Shown: positions 10,423 to 18,504 of the stretch, in pieces
Layout: every line of letters begins with the position of its first letter
How positions within the stretch are numbered: the first letter of the stretch is position 1
DNA from: GCA-2698665 sp047611265
Lineage (GTDB): Bacteria > Pseudomonadota > Gammaproteobacteria > GCA-002705445 > GCA-002716945
Direction of reading: 5' to 3'
NCBI GenBank assembly: GCA_047611265.1
Contig: JBLFWM010000001.1
Location: 186,001-250,000 of the forward strand
DNA length: 64,000 bases
Made by a program: the position numbers and the translations under genes
Notes under the pieces: model-generated
Seen by the model: only the letters and a program-made list of their open reading frames with translations
The model's database searches: none
Told to the model about the DNA's origin: nothing

Positions 10423-11440
10423 GAATATTTCGCTAAATTTAGATATCGATAGAATTTTAGATAATCTCACTTTAGCTGTAAAGGAGGAAGAAATTATATC
10501 CATAATAGGACCTAGTGCATCTGGGAAAAGTTCTTTATTAAGAGTAATTGCTGGATTTGAAAATATATCTTCAGGCAAGATAAAGTTAAACGGTCAAATA
10601 GTTGATGATACATCCTTAGTTATTGAGCCTCAAAAAAGAAATGTAGGTATAATTTTTCAAGATCTTGCACTATTTCCTCATTTAAATTGCGCAGAAAATA
10701 TAACCTTTGGTATATCAAAATTATCTTCTAAAGAAAAAATAGAACGCTTACAAAGACTGGAAAAGGTTCTAGATATTACAGAAATATCAACAAAATTTCC
10801 TCATGAGATATCTGGAGGCCAGCAACAAAGAGTTGCCATAGCTAGAGCTCTTGCTCCAAAGCCTGAAATTCTTTTACTAGATGAACCATTTAGCGCGTTA
10901 GATGAAAATTTAAAAGAAAAACTTTTGGCAGATGTAAAAATATTACTTAAAGAGGAAAAAATAACTACCATTATAATAACTCATAACATAAAAGAAGCAT
11001 TTCAAATATCTGACAAGATTGCATTCTTAAATAATAAAAAAATTATGCAGTTTGATAGTGCTTATAATATTTACCATAAACCTTTGACAAGAGAGATAGC
11101 AAATTTTTGCGGTATTGGTAGTTTTATCAATGGGGAAATAATTGATGCCAATCATGTGTTAACTGATCTTGGCAAACATTTTGGTGATACATCGCCTTAC
11201 CAAATTGGTTCTAATGTAGATATCATGATTAGGCCAGATGATGTTATTCATGACGATAATTCTACTAAATCAGCACAAGTCATAGAAAAGATTTTTCATG
11301 GGTCAGAATTTTTATACAAATTGAAACTTAATGCTAGTGAAAATATATTTTGTTATACGCCAAGTCATCATGACCATGCCATTAATGAAGTAATTGGAAT
11401 AAAATCTGAAGTGGATCATTTGATATTATTCAGTAAATAG
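10406..11440 (+). CDS. fbpC: Iron(III) ABC transporter, ATP-binding protein
   Basis: ATPase powering the ferric importer. Counted from a possible ATG at 10391, the Walker A GPSASGKSS (40-48), Q-loop (Q90), signature SGGQQQR (141-147) and Walker B LLLDEP (161-166) are intact, and a C-terminal TOBE-like domain follows (about 240-345). I prefer the ATG at 10406 because TGGAA sits 6 bases upstream and the protein then begins MKLEIENISL; a start at 10391 adds 5 residues. Either way it overlaps the permease gene. The stop codon directly abuts the stop of convergent fadD. Confidence 0.9.
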   Translation: MKLEIENISLNLDIDRILDNLTLAVKEEEIISIIGPSASGKSSLLRVIAGFENISSGKIKLNGQIVDDTSLVIEPQKRNVGIIFQDLALFPHLNCAENITFGISKLSSKEKIERLQRLEKVLDITEISTKFPHEISGGQQQRVAIARALAPKPEILLLDEPFSALDENLKEKLLADVKILLKEEKITTIIITHNIKEAFQISDKIAFLNNKKIMQFDSAYNIYHKPLTREIANFCGIGSFINGEIIDANHVLTDLGKHFGDTSPYQIGSNVDIMIRPDDVIHDDNSTKSAQVIEKIFHGSEFLYKLKLNASENIFCYTPSHHDHAINEVIGIKSEVDHLILFSK

Positions 11441-13087
11441 TTATTTTTCTCTTAGTTTTCTTCTGAGAATCTTGCCAACATTGTTTTTAGGAATTTCATC
11501 TATAAATATAACCTTCTTTGGTATCTTATAAATTGCTAACCCTTTCTTGCAAAAATTAATTACCTCTCTTTCGCTTAAACTTTTTTTATCTTTAACAATA
11601 AATAATCTTATACTCTCTCCTCTGTTAGAGTCATTGACCCCAATTACTCCACATTCTCTAACATCTGGATGTTGCGATACATAGTCTTCGATTTCATTTG
11701 GATAAACATTAAAACCAGAAGAAATAATCATGTCTTTTTTTCTATCAATAATTTTTAAAAAACCATTTTCCTTAATAATTGCAATGTCTCCTGTTTTAAA
11801 AAATCCATCAGCTGTAAAAGAGTTTTTGGTTTCTTCCGGATTATTCCAGTATTTAGACATAACTTGCGGACCTTTTACGCAAAGCTCTCCCTCCTGATTG
11901 ATATTAAGCTCGTTGTTTTTTTCATCCCTTATTGAAATCTCTGTTGATGGTATAGGTGGGCCAATCGTACTATTAAACGGTTCAGATATAATGTTAACAG
12001 ATACAATTGGAGAAGTTTCGGTTAAACCATAACCTTGAGTGATATCAATTCCAGTTACTTTTTTCCATTTTTTAGCAGTATTACTTAGTACAGACATACC
12101 TCCTCCAACTGTGAACTTTAAAGCGCTAAAATTAATTTTTTTAAATGAAGAACTCGTTAACAATAAATTAAATAATGTATTAACTCCGGTAATGACAGTA
12201 AACTTATTTTTCTTTAATGTATTTACAAAACTCTTTAAGTCTCTTGGATTTGTCACTAATATATTATTGGAGCCAATGCTATAAAAATACATCAAGTTAA
12301 CAGTAAACGAAAAAATATGATAAAGAGGTAATGCGGTTATAATGCTCTCTTTCCCGGGCACGACTATAGGGCCAACCCACATATTTAGCTGTTCAATATT
12401 AGATAGTATATTTCCATGAGTAAGTACTGCAGCTTTAGACTTTCCCGTGGTGCCACCAGTATATTGCAATAGTGCAATATCCTTGTTTTCTAAAACTACA
12501 TTCATTCTAATATATGAATTCTTTAATGCGTCAGAAAATAATAAATAATTATTATCGAGATGAATCCTTGGTCCTTTAAAAAAAACCACTGTCTTGACAA
12601 GTACTGACATAATAGGAGAAAGTAAATCCGTTACCTTGCAAACAATAATATTTTTAATTAATGTATTTTTTACGATAGACTCTAGTTCAGACATAAATCT
12701 ATCTAGAACAATTATTGTTTCTACTTTAGAGTCATTCAATACACTTTCTATCTCTCTACCTTTAAATAACGGATTTATATTTATTACTGTAGCGCCAGCT
12801 AAATATGACCCAAATAATGCAACTGGATAAGTTAAAAGATTTGGTAACATTATTGCAACTTTAGAATCCTTGGTGATGGATAATTTGTTTTGAAGATAAG
12901 CTCCAAATTTTTCTGAATATCTATCTATTTTTTTATAGCTTAATTGAGTATTTAAATTTGTAAAAGCAGTATGATTTGGAAAGAGAGAAGATGAATTTTT
13001 CATCAAATCTACAATTGAGTTAAACTTTAAATTACCAATTTTTGACGCTACATTTCCTGGGTAGTGTTTAAGCCAAATCTTTTCCAT
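11441..13087 (-). CDS. fadD: Long-chain fatty acid CoA ligase (AMP-forming)
   Basis: Activates fatty acids to acyl-CoA through an acyl-adenylate. The phosphate-binding motif YTGGTTGKSK is at residues 209-218, GYGLTETSP is the A5 motif, GDIAIIKENGFLKIIDRKKD the A7/A8 region, and the C-terminal catalytic lysine lies in NNVGKILRRK (about 539). Length 548 fits FadD. I see no beta-oxidation genes in the window, so it may serve recycling of membrane fatty acids; this is inference. It lies just downstream of the groEL terminator and abuts fbpC at the stop codons. Confidence 0.85.
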   Translation of the reverse strand: MEKIWLKHYPGNVASKIGNLKFNSIVDLMKNSSSLFPNHTAFTNLNTQLSYKKIDRYSEKFGAYLQNKLSITKDSKVAIMLPNLLTYPVALFGSYLAGATVININPLFKGREIESVLNDSKVETIIVLDRFMSELESIVKNTLIKNIIVCKVTDLLSPIMSVLVKTVVFFKGPRIHLDNNYLLFSDALKNSYIRMNVVLENKDIALLQYTGGTTGKSKAAVLTHGNILSNIEQLNMWVGPIVVPGKESIITALPLYHIFSFTVNLMYFYSIGSNNILVTNPRDLKSFVNTLKKNKFTVITGVNTLFNLLLTSSSFKKINFSALKFTVGGGMSVLSNTAKKWKKVTGIDITQGYGLTETSPIVSVNIISEPFNSTIGPPIPSTEISIRDEKNNELNINQEGELCVKGPQVMSKYWNNPEETKNSFTADGFFKTGDIAIIKENGFLKIIDRKKDMIISSGFNVYPNEIEDYVSQHPDVRECGVIGVNDSNRGESIRLFIVKDKKSLSEREVINFCKKGLAIYKIPKKVIFIDEIPKNNVGKILRRKLREK

Positions 13088-13112
13088 AAATATATCTTAA
13101 CATCAAAAATAA

Positions 13113-13138
13113 CAAAGCCTCTATAGAAAGAGGCTTTG
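13113..13138 (-). terminator. Rho-independent terminator of groESL
   Basis: A 10-base-pair perfect stem (CAAAGCCTCT / AGAGGCTTTG) with a 6-base loop lies 30 bases past the groEL stop on the minus strand. In the direction of transcription it is followed by TTATTTTTGATG, a U-rich tract. It would insulate the highly expressed chaperonin operon from fadD, whose start is at 13087. Confidence 0.8.
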
Positions 13139-13167
13139 AAATAAATTTGTAACAATACAAATACGGA

Positions 13168-14832
13168 TTACATTCCCATGCCACCCATACCCATGCCACC
13201 CATACCACCCATATCAGGCATTGAAGGTGCGCCGCCGCCGCTAGCAGCTTCATCAGATGCTAATTCAGTAACCATACATTCGGTGGTTATCATCAATCCT
13301 GCGATTGAAGCAGCGTTTTGAAGCGCAGTTCTAGTAACCTTAGTTGGGTCTAAAATACCCATTTTGAGCATGTCTCCATATTCAGAAGTTGCAGCGTTAT
13401 ATCCAAATGAATCTTTACCTTCTTGGACTTTTGCTAATACTACAGAACCTTCTTCGCCGGCATTAGTAACAATCTGTCTAAGCGGTTCTAACATTGCTTG
13501 TCTCAGAATTTGAATACCTTGGTCCTGATCAGAGTTATCACCTTTGACTTTTTCTAATGCAGCTCTAGCTCTAATCATAGCTACACCGCCGCCAGGTACC
13601 ACACCTTCTTCTACAGCAGCTCTAGTTGCATGAAGTGCATCTTCTACTCTTGCTTTTTTTTCTTTCATTTCTATTTCTGTTGCAGCTCCAACTTTTATTA
13701 CAGCTACACCACCAGCAAGCTTAGCTACTCTCTCTTGCATTTTTTCTTTATCATAATCTGATGTTGCTTCTTCTATTTGAGCCCGAATCTGGTTTACTCT
13801 AGCTTCTATTGAAGATTTTTTTCCACCACCATCAATGATAATAGTATTCTCTTTTGTTACGTTAATTTTTTTAGCTGTACCTAATAAAGTAAGATCAGCT
13901 TTTTCTAGGCTTAGTCCAACTTCTTCAGCAATTACCGTACCGCCAGTAAGAATTGCTATGTCTTCCAACATAGATTTTCTGCGATCACCAAAACCTGGAG
14001 CCTTAACAGCTGCAACTTTCACAATACCTCTTATACTATTAACCACTAATGTAGCAAGTGCTTCACCTTCTACGTCTTCAGCGATAATTAAAAGCGGCTT
14101 ACCTGATTTAGCAACTCCTTCTAGTACTGGAAGCATGTCTTTTATATTAGTAATTTTTTTATCATATAAAAGAATAAATGGATCTTCTAATTCTGTAGAC
14201 ATGTTTTGCTGGTTAGTTGCAAAATATGGGGATAAATATCCTCTGTCAAACTGCATACCCTCAACTACATCTAACTCATTTTCTAAAGATTGTCCTTCTT
14301 CTACAGTAATAACCCCTTCTTTGCCTACTTTGCTCATAGCTTCAGCAATAATAGAGCCAATATTTTTATCAGAGTTTGCAGAAATAGTACCTACTTGTTC
14401 AATTGCACTTTGGTCAGCACAAGGTTTAGACATTTTTTTTAAACCTTCAACTGCTACTGATACTGCTTTTTCAATTCCTCTTTTTAAGTCCATAGGATTC
14501 ATTCCAGCAGCTACACATTTTAAACCTTCTTTTAAGATTGACTGAGCTAACACAGTTGCTGTAGTTGTTCCATCTCCTGCTATATCAGAAGTTTGAGACG
14601 CAACCTCTTTAACCATTTGCGCGCCCATATTTTCAAACTTATCTTTTAATTCAATTTCTTTAGCGACTGATACGCCATCTTTCGTTACAGTTGGAGCTCC
14701 AAAAGACTTATCTAGAACAACGTTCCTGCCTTTAGGTCCCAATGTTGCCTTAACTGCATTAGCTAGAATATTTACTCCTACCACCAGTCTTTTTCTTGCG
14801 TCATCACCAAATTTTACTTCTTTTGCTGTCAT
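13168..14832 (-). CDS. groL: Chaperonin GroEL
   Basis: The 60-kDa chaperonin subunit that folds proteins in the double-ring GroEL/GroES cage. Length 554 is normal. The ATP-binding GDGTTTATVLA is present near residues 86-96, and the protein ends in the flexible Gly-Gly-Met tail. Its base composition is visibly less AT-biased than that of its neighbours, as expected for a highly expressed conserved gene. It follows groES by 29 bases. Large open frames on the opposite strand are shadows of this gene. Confidence 0.99.
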   Translation of the reverse strand: MTAKEVKFGDDARKRLVVGVNILANAVKATLGPKGRNVVLDKSFGAPTVTKDGVSVAKEIELKDKFENMGAQMVKEVASQTSDIAGDGTTTATVLAQSILKEGLKCVAAGMNPMDLKRGIEKAVSVAVEGLKKMSKPCADQSAIEQVGTISANSDKNIGSIIAEAMSKVGKEGVITVEEGQSLENELDVVEGMQFDRGYLSPYFATNQQNMSTELEDPFILLYDKKITNIKDMLPVLEGVAKSGKPLLIIAEDVEGEALATLVVNSIRGIVKVAAVKAPGFGDRRKSMLEDIAILTGGTVIAEEVGLSLEKADLTLLGTAKKINVTKENTIIIDGGGKKSSIEARVNQIRAQIEEATSDYDKEKMQERVAKLAGGVAVIKVGAATEIEMKEKKARVEDALHATRAAVEEGVVPGGGVAMIRARAALEKVKGDNSDQDQGIQILRQAMLEPLRQIVTNAGEEGSVVLAKVQEGKDSFGYNAATSEYGDMLKMGILDPTKVTRTALQNAASIAGLMITTECMVTELASDEAASGGGAPSMPDMGGMGGMGMGGMGM

Positions 14833-14861
14833 TTTTAGTTCCTCTATAAAATACTATTAAT

Positions 14862-15149
14862 TTAACTAACAATTGCTGTTATGTCATCTTCTCTCATAAC
14901 AAGTAATTCTTCCCCGTCTACACTTACTTCTGTACCAGAATATTTACCAAAGAGAATTATATCACCCACTTTTACATCTAATGGTCTAACATCACCATTC
15001 TCAAGTATCTTTCCTTTGCCTATTGCAACAACTTCGCCTTTAATTGGTTTTTCAGTTGCAGAGTCAGGAATCACGATGCCGCCAGGTGAAGTCTTTTCTT
15101 CTTCCATTCTTCTAATAATTACGCGGTCATGTAATGGTCTTATATTCAT
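14862..15149 (-). CDS. groS: Co-chaperonin GroES
   Basis: Ten-kDa lid of the chaperonin. It begins MNIRPLHDRVIIRR, contains the mobile loop EEEKTSPGGIVIPDSA (residues 17-32) that docks on GroEL, and is the usual 95 residues long. A strong Shine-Dalgarno core GAGGA precedes the ATG. It is first gene of the groES-groEL operon behind a sigma-32-like promoter. Confidence 0.99.
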   Translation of the reverse strand: MNIRPLHDRVIIRRMEEEKTSPGGIVIPDSATEKPIKGEVVAIGKGKILENGDVRPLDVKVGDIILFGKYSGTEVSVDGEELLVMREDDITAIVS

Positions 15150-15201
15150 ATGTAATCCTCATTAATAGTTCAAATGAGCGGTTTTTGCTCTCAGATAGTT
15201 A

Positions 15202-15229
15202 ATATAGCGACCTTTTCCTAAATTTCAAG
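15202..15229 (-). promoter_or_regulatory. Heat-shock (sigma-32 type) promoter of groESL
   Basis: On the minus strand a perfect CTTGAAA (15223-15229) is followed after 13 bases by CGCTATAT (15202-15209), 6 of 8 to the sigma-32 -10 consensus CCCCATAT. Transcription would start about 45 bases ahead of groES. The matching sigma factor gene rpoH is in this window at 45545. Confidence 0.7.
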
Positions 15230-15243
15230 TGTAATTAATAGAA

Positions 15244-15660
15244 TTACTTGTCTTTATTATGATCCACATCAATTACTCTTCCTTTAGGCCCATTTGTACG
15301 TCTCCCTGAGGGCACATCGTGCTTTCTAATACTGAGCAACCTAATTGGTTTATAAAGGAATAATAGGCCTATAAAATCCGTTAGGAAGCCAGGTAACAAC
15401 AAGAATACACCACATATAAACACAATAATTCCAGACAATATCTCTTGGTCAGGTCTTAAACCATTCATTAGCTTGTTACGAATTTCAGACATATACGTTG
15501 CAGCATTATATTTAATTATATAAATTCCAACCATGGCTGTACCAAATATCGTTAAAATAGTATTAAAACTTCCTATTATTGACCCAATTTCAATAAATAA
15601 AATAATTTCAATTATTGGGATAAGTAATAAGAATGCAGGGATAACTTTCTTTAAATTCAT
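15244..15660 (-). CDS. fxsA: FxsA family membrane protein
   Basis: Small inner membrane protein of the FxsA family (named for suppressing F-exclusion of phage T7); cellular role not settled. Hydrophobic segments at about residues 5-25, 27-47 and 70-95 of the 138-residue form, with the family's GxxLLLPGFLTD region (GVFLLLPGFLTDFIG), and a charged C-terminal tail. The open frame extends 20 codons upstream to 15720, but that extension is made of a tandem 27-base duplication reading NDSVRVNI twice, so I place the start at MNLKKVIPA. The neighbouring groESL operon is a common FxsA context. Confidence 0.75.
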   Translation of the reverse strand: MNLKKVIPAFLLLIPIIEIILFIEIGSIIGSFNTILTIFGTAMVGIYIIKYNAATYMSEIRNKLMNGLRPDQEILSGIIVFICGVFLLLPGFLTDFIGLLFLYKPIRLLSIRKHDVPSGRRTNGPKGRVIDVDHNKDK

Positions 15661-15714
15661 AATATTAACTCTTACACTATCATTTATAATATTAACTCTT
15701 ACACTATCATTTAT
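15661..15714. repeat. Two-copy perfect tandem repeat, 27-base unit
   Basis: The unit AATATTAACTCTTACACTAT followed by CATTTAT occurs twice in direct succession, 15661-15687 and 15688-15714, with no mismatch. It lies immediately upstream of the fxsA start and is a multiple of three, so it keeps the reading frame open. It therefore duplicates the 5' leader of fxsA. Perfect identity suggests a recent slippage or assembly event. Confidence 0.9.
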
Positions 15715-15774
15715 GGACAAAAATTCTATAGTAGATAATATACTATATATATAATTATTGAGATAATTGAAAGA

Positions 15775-17532
15775 ATGAAGATACTTAATATGAAAAAATT
15801 TTTTCTAACCACGATACTTCTCTTAACTAGCAGTTTTGCAGCTTCTGATATCATTCAGAATCAAGTAGAGTTTCTATCGCCAGAAAAGGCATTTCAACCC
15901 TCAATAAAGCTAATTGAAAATAATCATCTTGAAGTTTCTTGGGATATTGAAAAAGGATACTACCTCTATCTTGGTATGTTTGAGTTTTCAGTTGATAGTT
16001 CAGATACGAAAATTATTAAAGTAGACATGCCTGAAGGCAAGAAGAAAAAAGATGAGTTTTTTGGTGATGTAGACGTATATTATAATTCTGCTAAAGCAAA
16101 TATATATTTTGACAAAATAACTAGTAAAACAAATTTAATACTAAAATATCAGGGTTGTGCAGATGCAGGTTTATGCTATCCACCTATTACTAAAAAATTT
16201 CCTCTTGAACAATATGCTAGTAATGACTCATATTTATTAAAAACTAGTATGACTGACAATCAGTATTCTTTTAGCCAACAACTATCTGAGCAATCCATTA
16301 CTCTTAATATTTTTTTATTTTTCTTGGCTGGACTACTTCTAGCTTTCACCCCATGCGTCTTTCCAATGATTCCTATATTGACTGGGCTGATAGTTGGGCA
16401 AGGGGAGAGTATTTCAACAAAAAAATCTTTTTTTCTTTCCTTGACCTATGTTTTATCAATGTCTCTAACATATGCAGCTGCTGGAATCTTAATTGTATTA
16501 TCCGGAGCAAATATTCAGGCAGATTTACAAAATCCATATGTGTTAACAAGTTTTGCAGGATTATTTGTAATCCTAGCTCTATCTATGTTTAATGTGATAA
16601 GAATACAAATGCCTGCATCTATTCAGGGTTTACTTATATCAAAATCAAATACCAATAGTTCGGGTACTTACATAGGTGTAGGTATTATGGGATCTCTTTC
16701 TGCATTAATTGTAGGGCCATGTGTTACTGCTCCACTCATAGGGGCGCTAATATACATATCAATGACTAACGACTATTTGATTGGCGGGTCTGCCTTATTT
16801 GCGCTAGGTATGGGCATGGGCGCACCACTTCTAGTTCTAGGAACTTCGGCATCAGAGTTAACAAAAAAAATTGGTCCATACTTAGAAATTACAAATAAAG
16901 TTTTCGGGGTATTATTTTTAATAGTTGCAATCTGGTTGATTGAAAGAATTGTATCAATAGAGATAGCTGCTTATTTATGGTCAATATTATCAATTATTGT
17001 TGCAATAGGTTTAACAAGAATAGTTACATTTAAAAATATTTCTAGATTCACATTAAAGTTTTTATCAATCTTACTTTTTATTTATTCAGGATTACAAATA
17101 TATGGTGTAAATTCAAATAAAAACTTTGACCCTATGTTTAGTTTTATTGAACAATCCCAGTCAACCTCATTCACAAAAATTTTTAATACCAATGAATTAT
17201 TTTCTCAAATAAAAAATTCAGAAAAAATTACAATGGTAGATCTTTATGCTGACTGGTGTGTAGCTTGCAAAGAGTTAGACAAATATACTTTTAGTGAAAA
17301 AAAAGTGGCTAATGTATTAAAAGATTTAAACTTAATAAAACTAGATATAACAAAAACAAATGATGACAACTCAAAATTTTTAAAAGACTATAAATTATTT
17401 GGCCCTCCCGCAATACTATTTTTTAATAATGACGGGACAGAGATAAGGCGGTCTAGAATTGTTGGCTTTATAGATGCCGAAAATTTTATTAAAATCTATG
17501 AGAATATAAATATAAGTATATCTTTAAAATAA
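15775..17532 (+). CDS. dsbD: Thiol:disulfide interchange protein DsbD
   Basis: Carries electrons from cytoplasmic thioredoxin across the inner membrane to periplasmic thiol proteins such as cytochrome c maturation and DsbC-type partners. All three parts are present: signal peptide (about 7-23) and N-terminal domain with C128 and C134 (YQGCADAGLCYPP); eight-segment membrane domain with the cysteine motifs FTPCVFP (C194) and VGPCVTAP; and C-terminal thioredoxin domain with WCVAC (C495, C498). Length 585 is normal. Start could be ATG 15790, which sits closer to the signal peptide. Divergent from fxsA. Confidence 0.95.
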   Translation: MKILNMKKFFLTTILLLTSSFAASDIIQNQVEFLSPEKAFQPSIKLIENNHLEVSWDIEKGYYLYLGMFEFSVDSSDTKIIKVDMPEGKKKKDEFFGDVDVYYNSAKANIYFDKITSKTNLILKYQGCADAGLCYPPITKKFPLEQYASNDSYLLKTSMTDNQYSFSQQLSEQSITLNIFLFFLAGLLLAFTPCVFPMIPILTGLIVGQGESISTKKSFFLSLTYVLSMSLTYAAAGILIVLSGANIQADLQNPYVLTSFAGLFVILALSMFNVIRIQMPASIQGLLISKSNTNSSGTYIGVGIMGSLSALIVGPCVTAPLIGALIYISMTNDYLIGGSALFALGMGMGAPLLVLGTSASELTKKIGPYLEITNKVFGVLFLIVAIWLIERIVSIEIAAYLWSILSIIVAIGLTRIVTFKNISRFTLKFLSILLFIYSGLQIYGVNSNKNFDPMFSFIEQSQSTSFTKIFNTNELFSQIKNSEKITMVDLYADWCVACKELDKYTFSEKKVANVLKDLNLIKLDITKTNDDNSKFLKDYKLFGPPAILFFNNDGTEIRRSRIVGFIDAENFIKIYENINISISLK

Positions 17533-17598
17533 GAAAATTTTCTTGTATATTCTGTAAAAATCTGTTAATTTCTATTAAAATTTACTAAAGGGACTATT

Positions 17599-18042
17599 TT
17601 GACAGATATACTAATTATTAACGGTCCTAACTTAAATCTACTTGGAACAAGAGAACCTGAGATATACGGCAAAGAAAGCCTTGCTGATGTAGAAGATAGC
17701 TTGCAAAATTTAGCAGATAAAGACAATGTTTCAATAAAATTTATGCAGTCTAATGCAGAACATGAAATTATAGATTGTATTCAAGATGCAAATAAAGATT
17801 CTACGAAATTTATTATTATTAATCCCGGACCTTTAACCCATACAAGCATTGCTTTAAGAGATACGTTTTTGAGTACACAAATTCCTTTTATAGAAATACA
17901 TATTTCCAATATCCATAAAAGAGAAGAGTTTAGAAAGAAATCATTTTTAAGTGATTTAAGCTCAGGCGTTATAGTTGGTTTAGGTGTCAATGGCTATAGT
18001 TATGCATTCATGCAAGCTTTAAAGTATATTAGGAGTAACTAA
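17599..18042 (+). CDS. aroQ: Type II 3-dehydroquinate dehydratase
   Basis: Third step of the shikimate pathway. INGPNLNLLGTREPEIYG (from residue 7) carries the active-site Tyr23, and NPGPLTHTSIALRD plus EIHISNIHKREEFR are the other family signatures. Length 147 is typical. The start codon is TTG at 17599, supported by AAAGGGA 6-7 bases upstream; no ATG fits the conserved N-terminus. It is followed after two bases by accB, the usual aroQ-accB-accC order. Other shikimate genes in the window are aroK and aroB at 60-62 kb. Confidence 0.95.
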   Translation: MTDILIINGPNLNLLGTREPEIYGKESLADVEDSLQNLADKDNVSIKFMQSNAEHEIIDCIQDANKDSTKFIIINPGPLTHTSIALRDTFLSTQIPFIEIHISNIHKREEFRKKSFLSDLSSGVIVGLGVNGYSYAFMQALKYIRSN

Positions 18043-18044
18043 AC

Positions 18045-18503
18045 ATGGATTTACGAAAAATAAAAAAGCTGATGGAATTACTAGAAGAGTCTGGTTTAGC
18101 AGAGATAGAGGTTAAAGAAGGAGAGGAGTCAATTAAACTCTCTCGTCATTCACAATATCAGCCTCTGCAGAATAGCCAAGCTATGATGCCGGTTATGCAA
18201 ACTCAGCAACCTGCTACTAAAGAAATTACTCCTCAAGCTGAAAGTGTTTCAGAACAAGCTTTGCCAGAAGGAGACACTATTGAATCTCCAATGGTTGGTA
18301 CTTTTTACAGGGCTGCGTCACCTGACTCAAAAGTTTTTGCAGAAGAAGGTCAAAAAGTTAGCAAAGGTGATACAGTTTGTATTTTAGAAGCCATGAAAAT
18401 GATGAACCAAGTTACTGCTGAACAAAGCGGTACAATTATTAAAATTCTTGTAGAGGATTCAGAACCTGTAGAATTTGGACAACCACTATTTATAATAAAA
18501 TAA
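18045..18503 (+). CDS. accB: Biotin carboxyl carrier protein of acetyl-CoA carboxylase
   Basis: Carries the biotin that shuttles carboxyl groups in malonyl-CoA synthesis. N-terminal helix MDLRKIKKLMELLEESG, a Gln/Pro-rich linker (about 36-75), and the C-terminal biotinyl domain with LEAMKMMN, the biotinylated lysine being K118. Length 152 is normal. The accC gene begins one base after its stop codon. Confidence 0.98.
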   Translation: MDLRKIKKLMELLEESGLAEIEVKEGEESIKLSRHSQYQPLQNSQAMMPVMQTQQPATKEITPQAESVSEQALPEGDTIESPMVGTFYRAASPDSKVFAEEGQKVSKGDTVCILEAMKMMNQVTAEQSGTIIKILVEDSEPVEFGQPLFIIK

Positions 18504-18504
18504 T

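Noticed and set aside
8785..11440. Thiamine or polyamine importer instead of iron importer
   Set aside because: The two-tyrosine motif in the binding protein, the fused permease and the Fur box point to ferric iron.
13171..13215. Short tandem repeat of about 9-15 bases (CCACCCATACC type)
   Set aside because: This encodes the normal Gly-Gly-Met tail of GroEL and is not a separate repeat element.
13068..13253. Tryptophan/valine-rich 61-residue frame over the groEL 3' end
   Set aside because: It is a frame-shifted reading of the Gly-Gly-Met tail of GroEL plus the terminator; its odd composition comes from that repeat.
13835..14545. 236-residue open frame antisense to groEL
   Set aside because: Long antisense frames are common over highly conserved genes with biased codons. 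It has no ribosome site, and the composition is Ser/Pro/Thr-rich as expected from reverse reading.
17531..17544. Palindrome AAGAAAATTTTCTT after dsbD
   Set aside because: It would make a stem with no loop and is the kind of A/T symmetry expected by chance in this composition.
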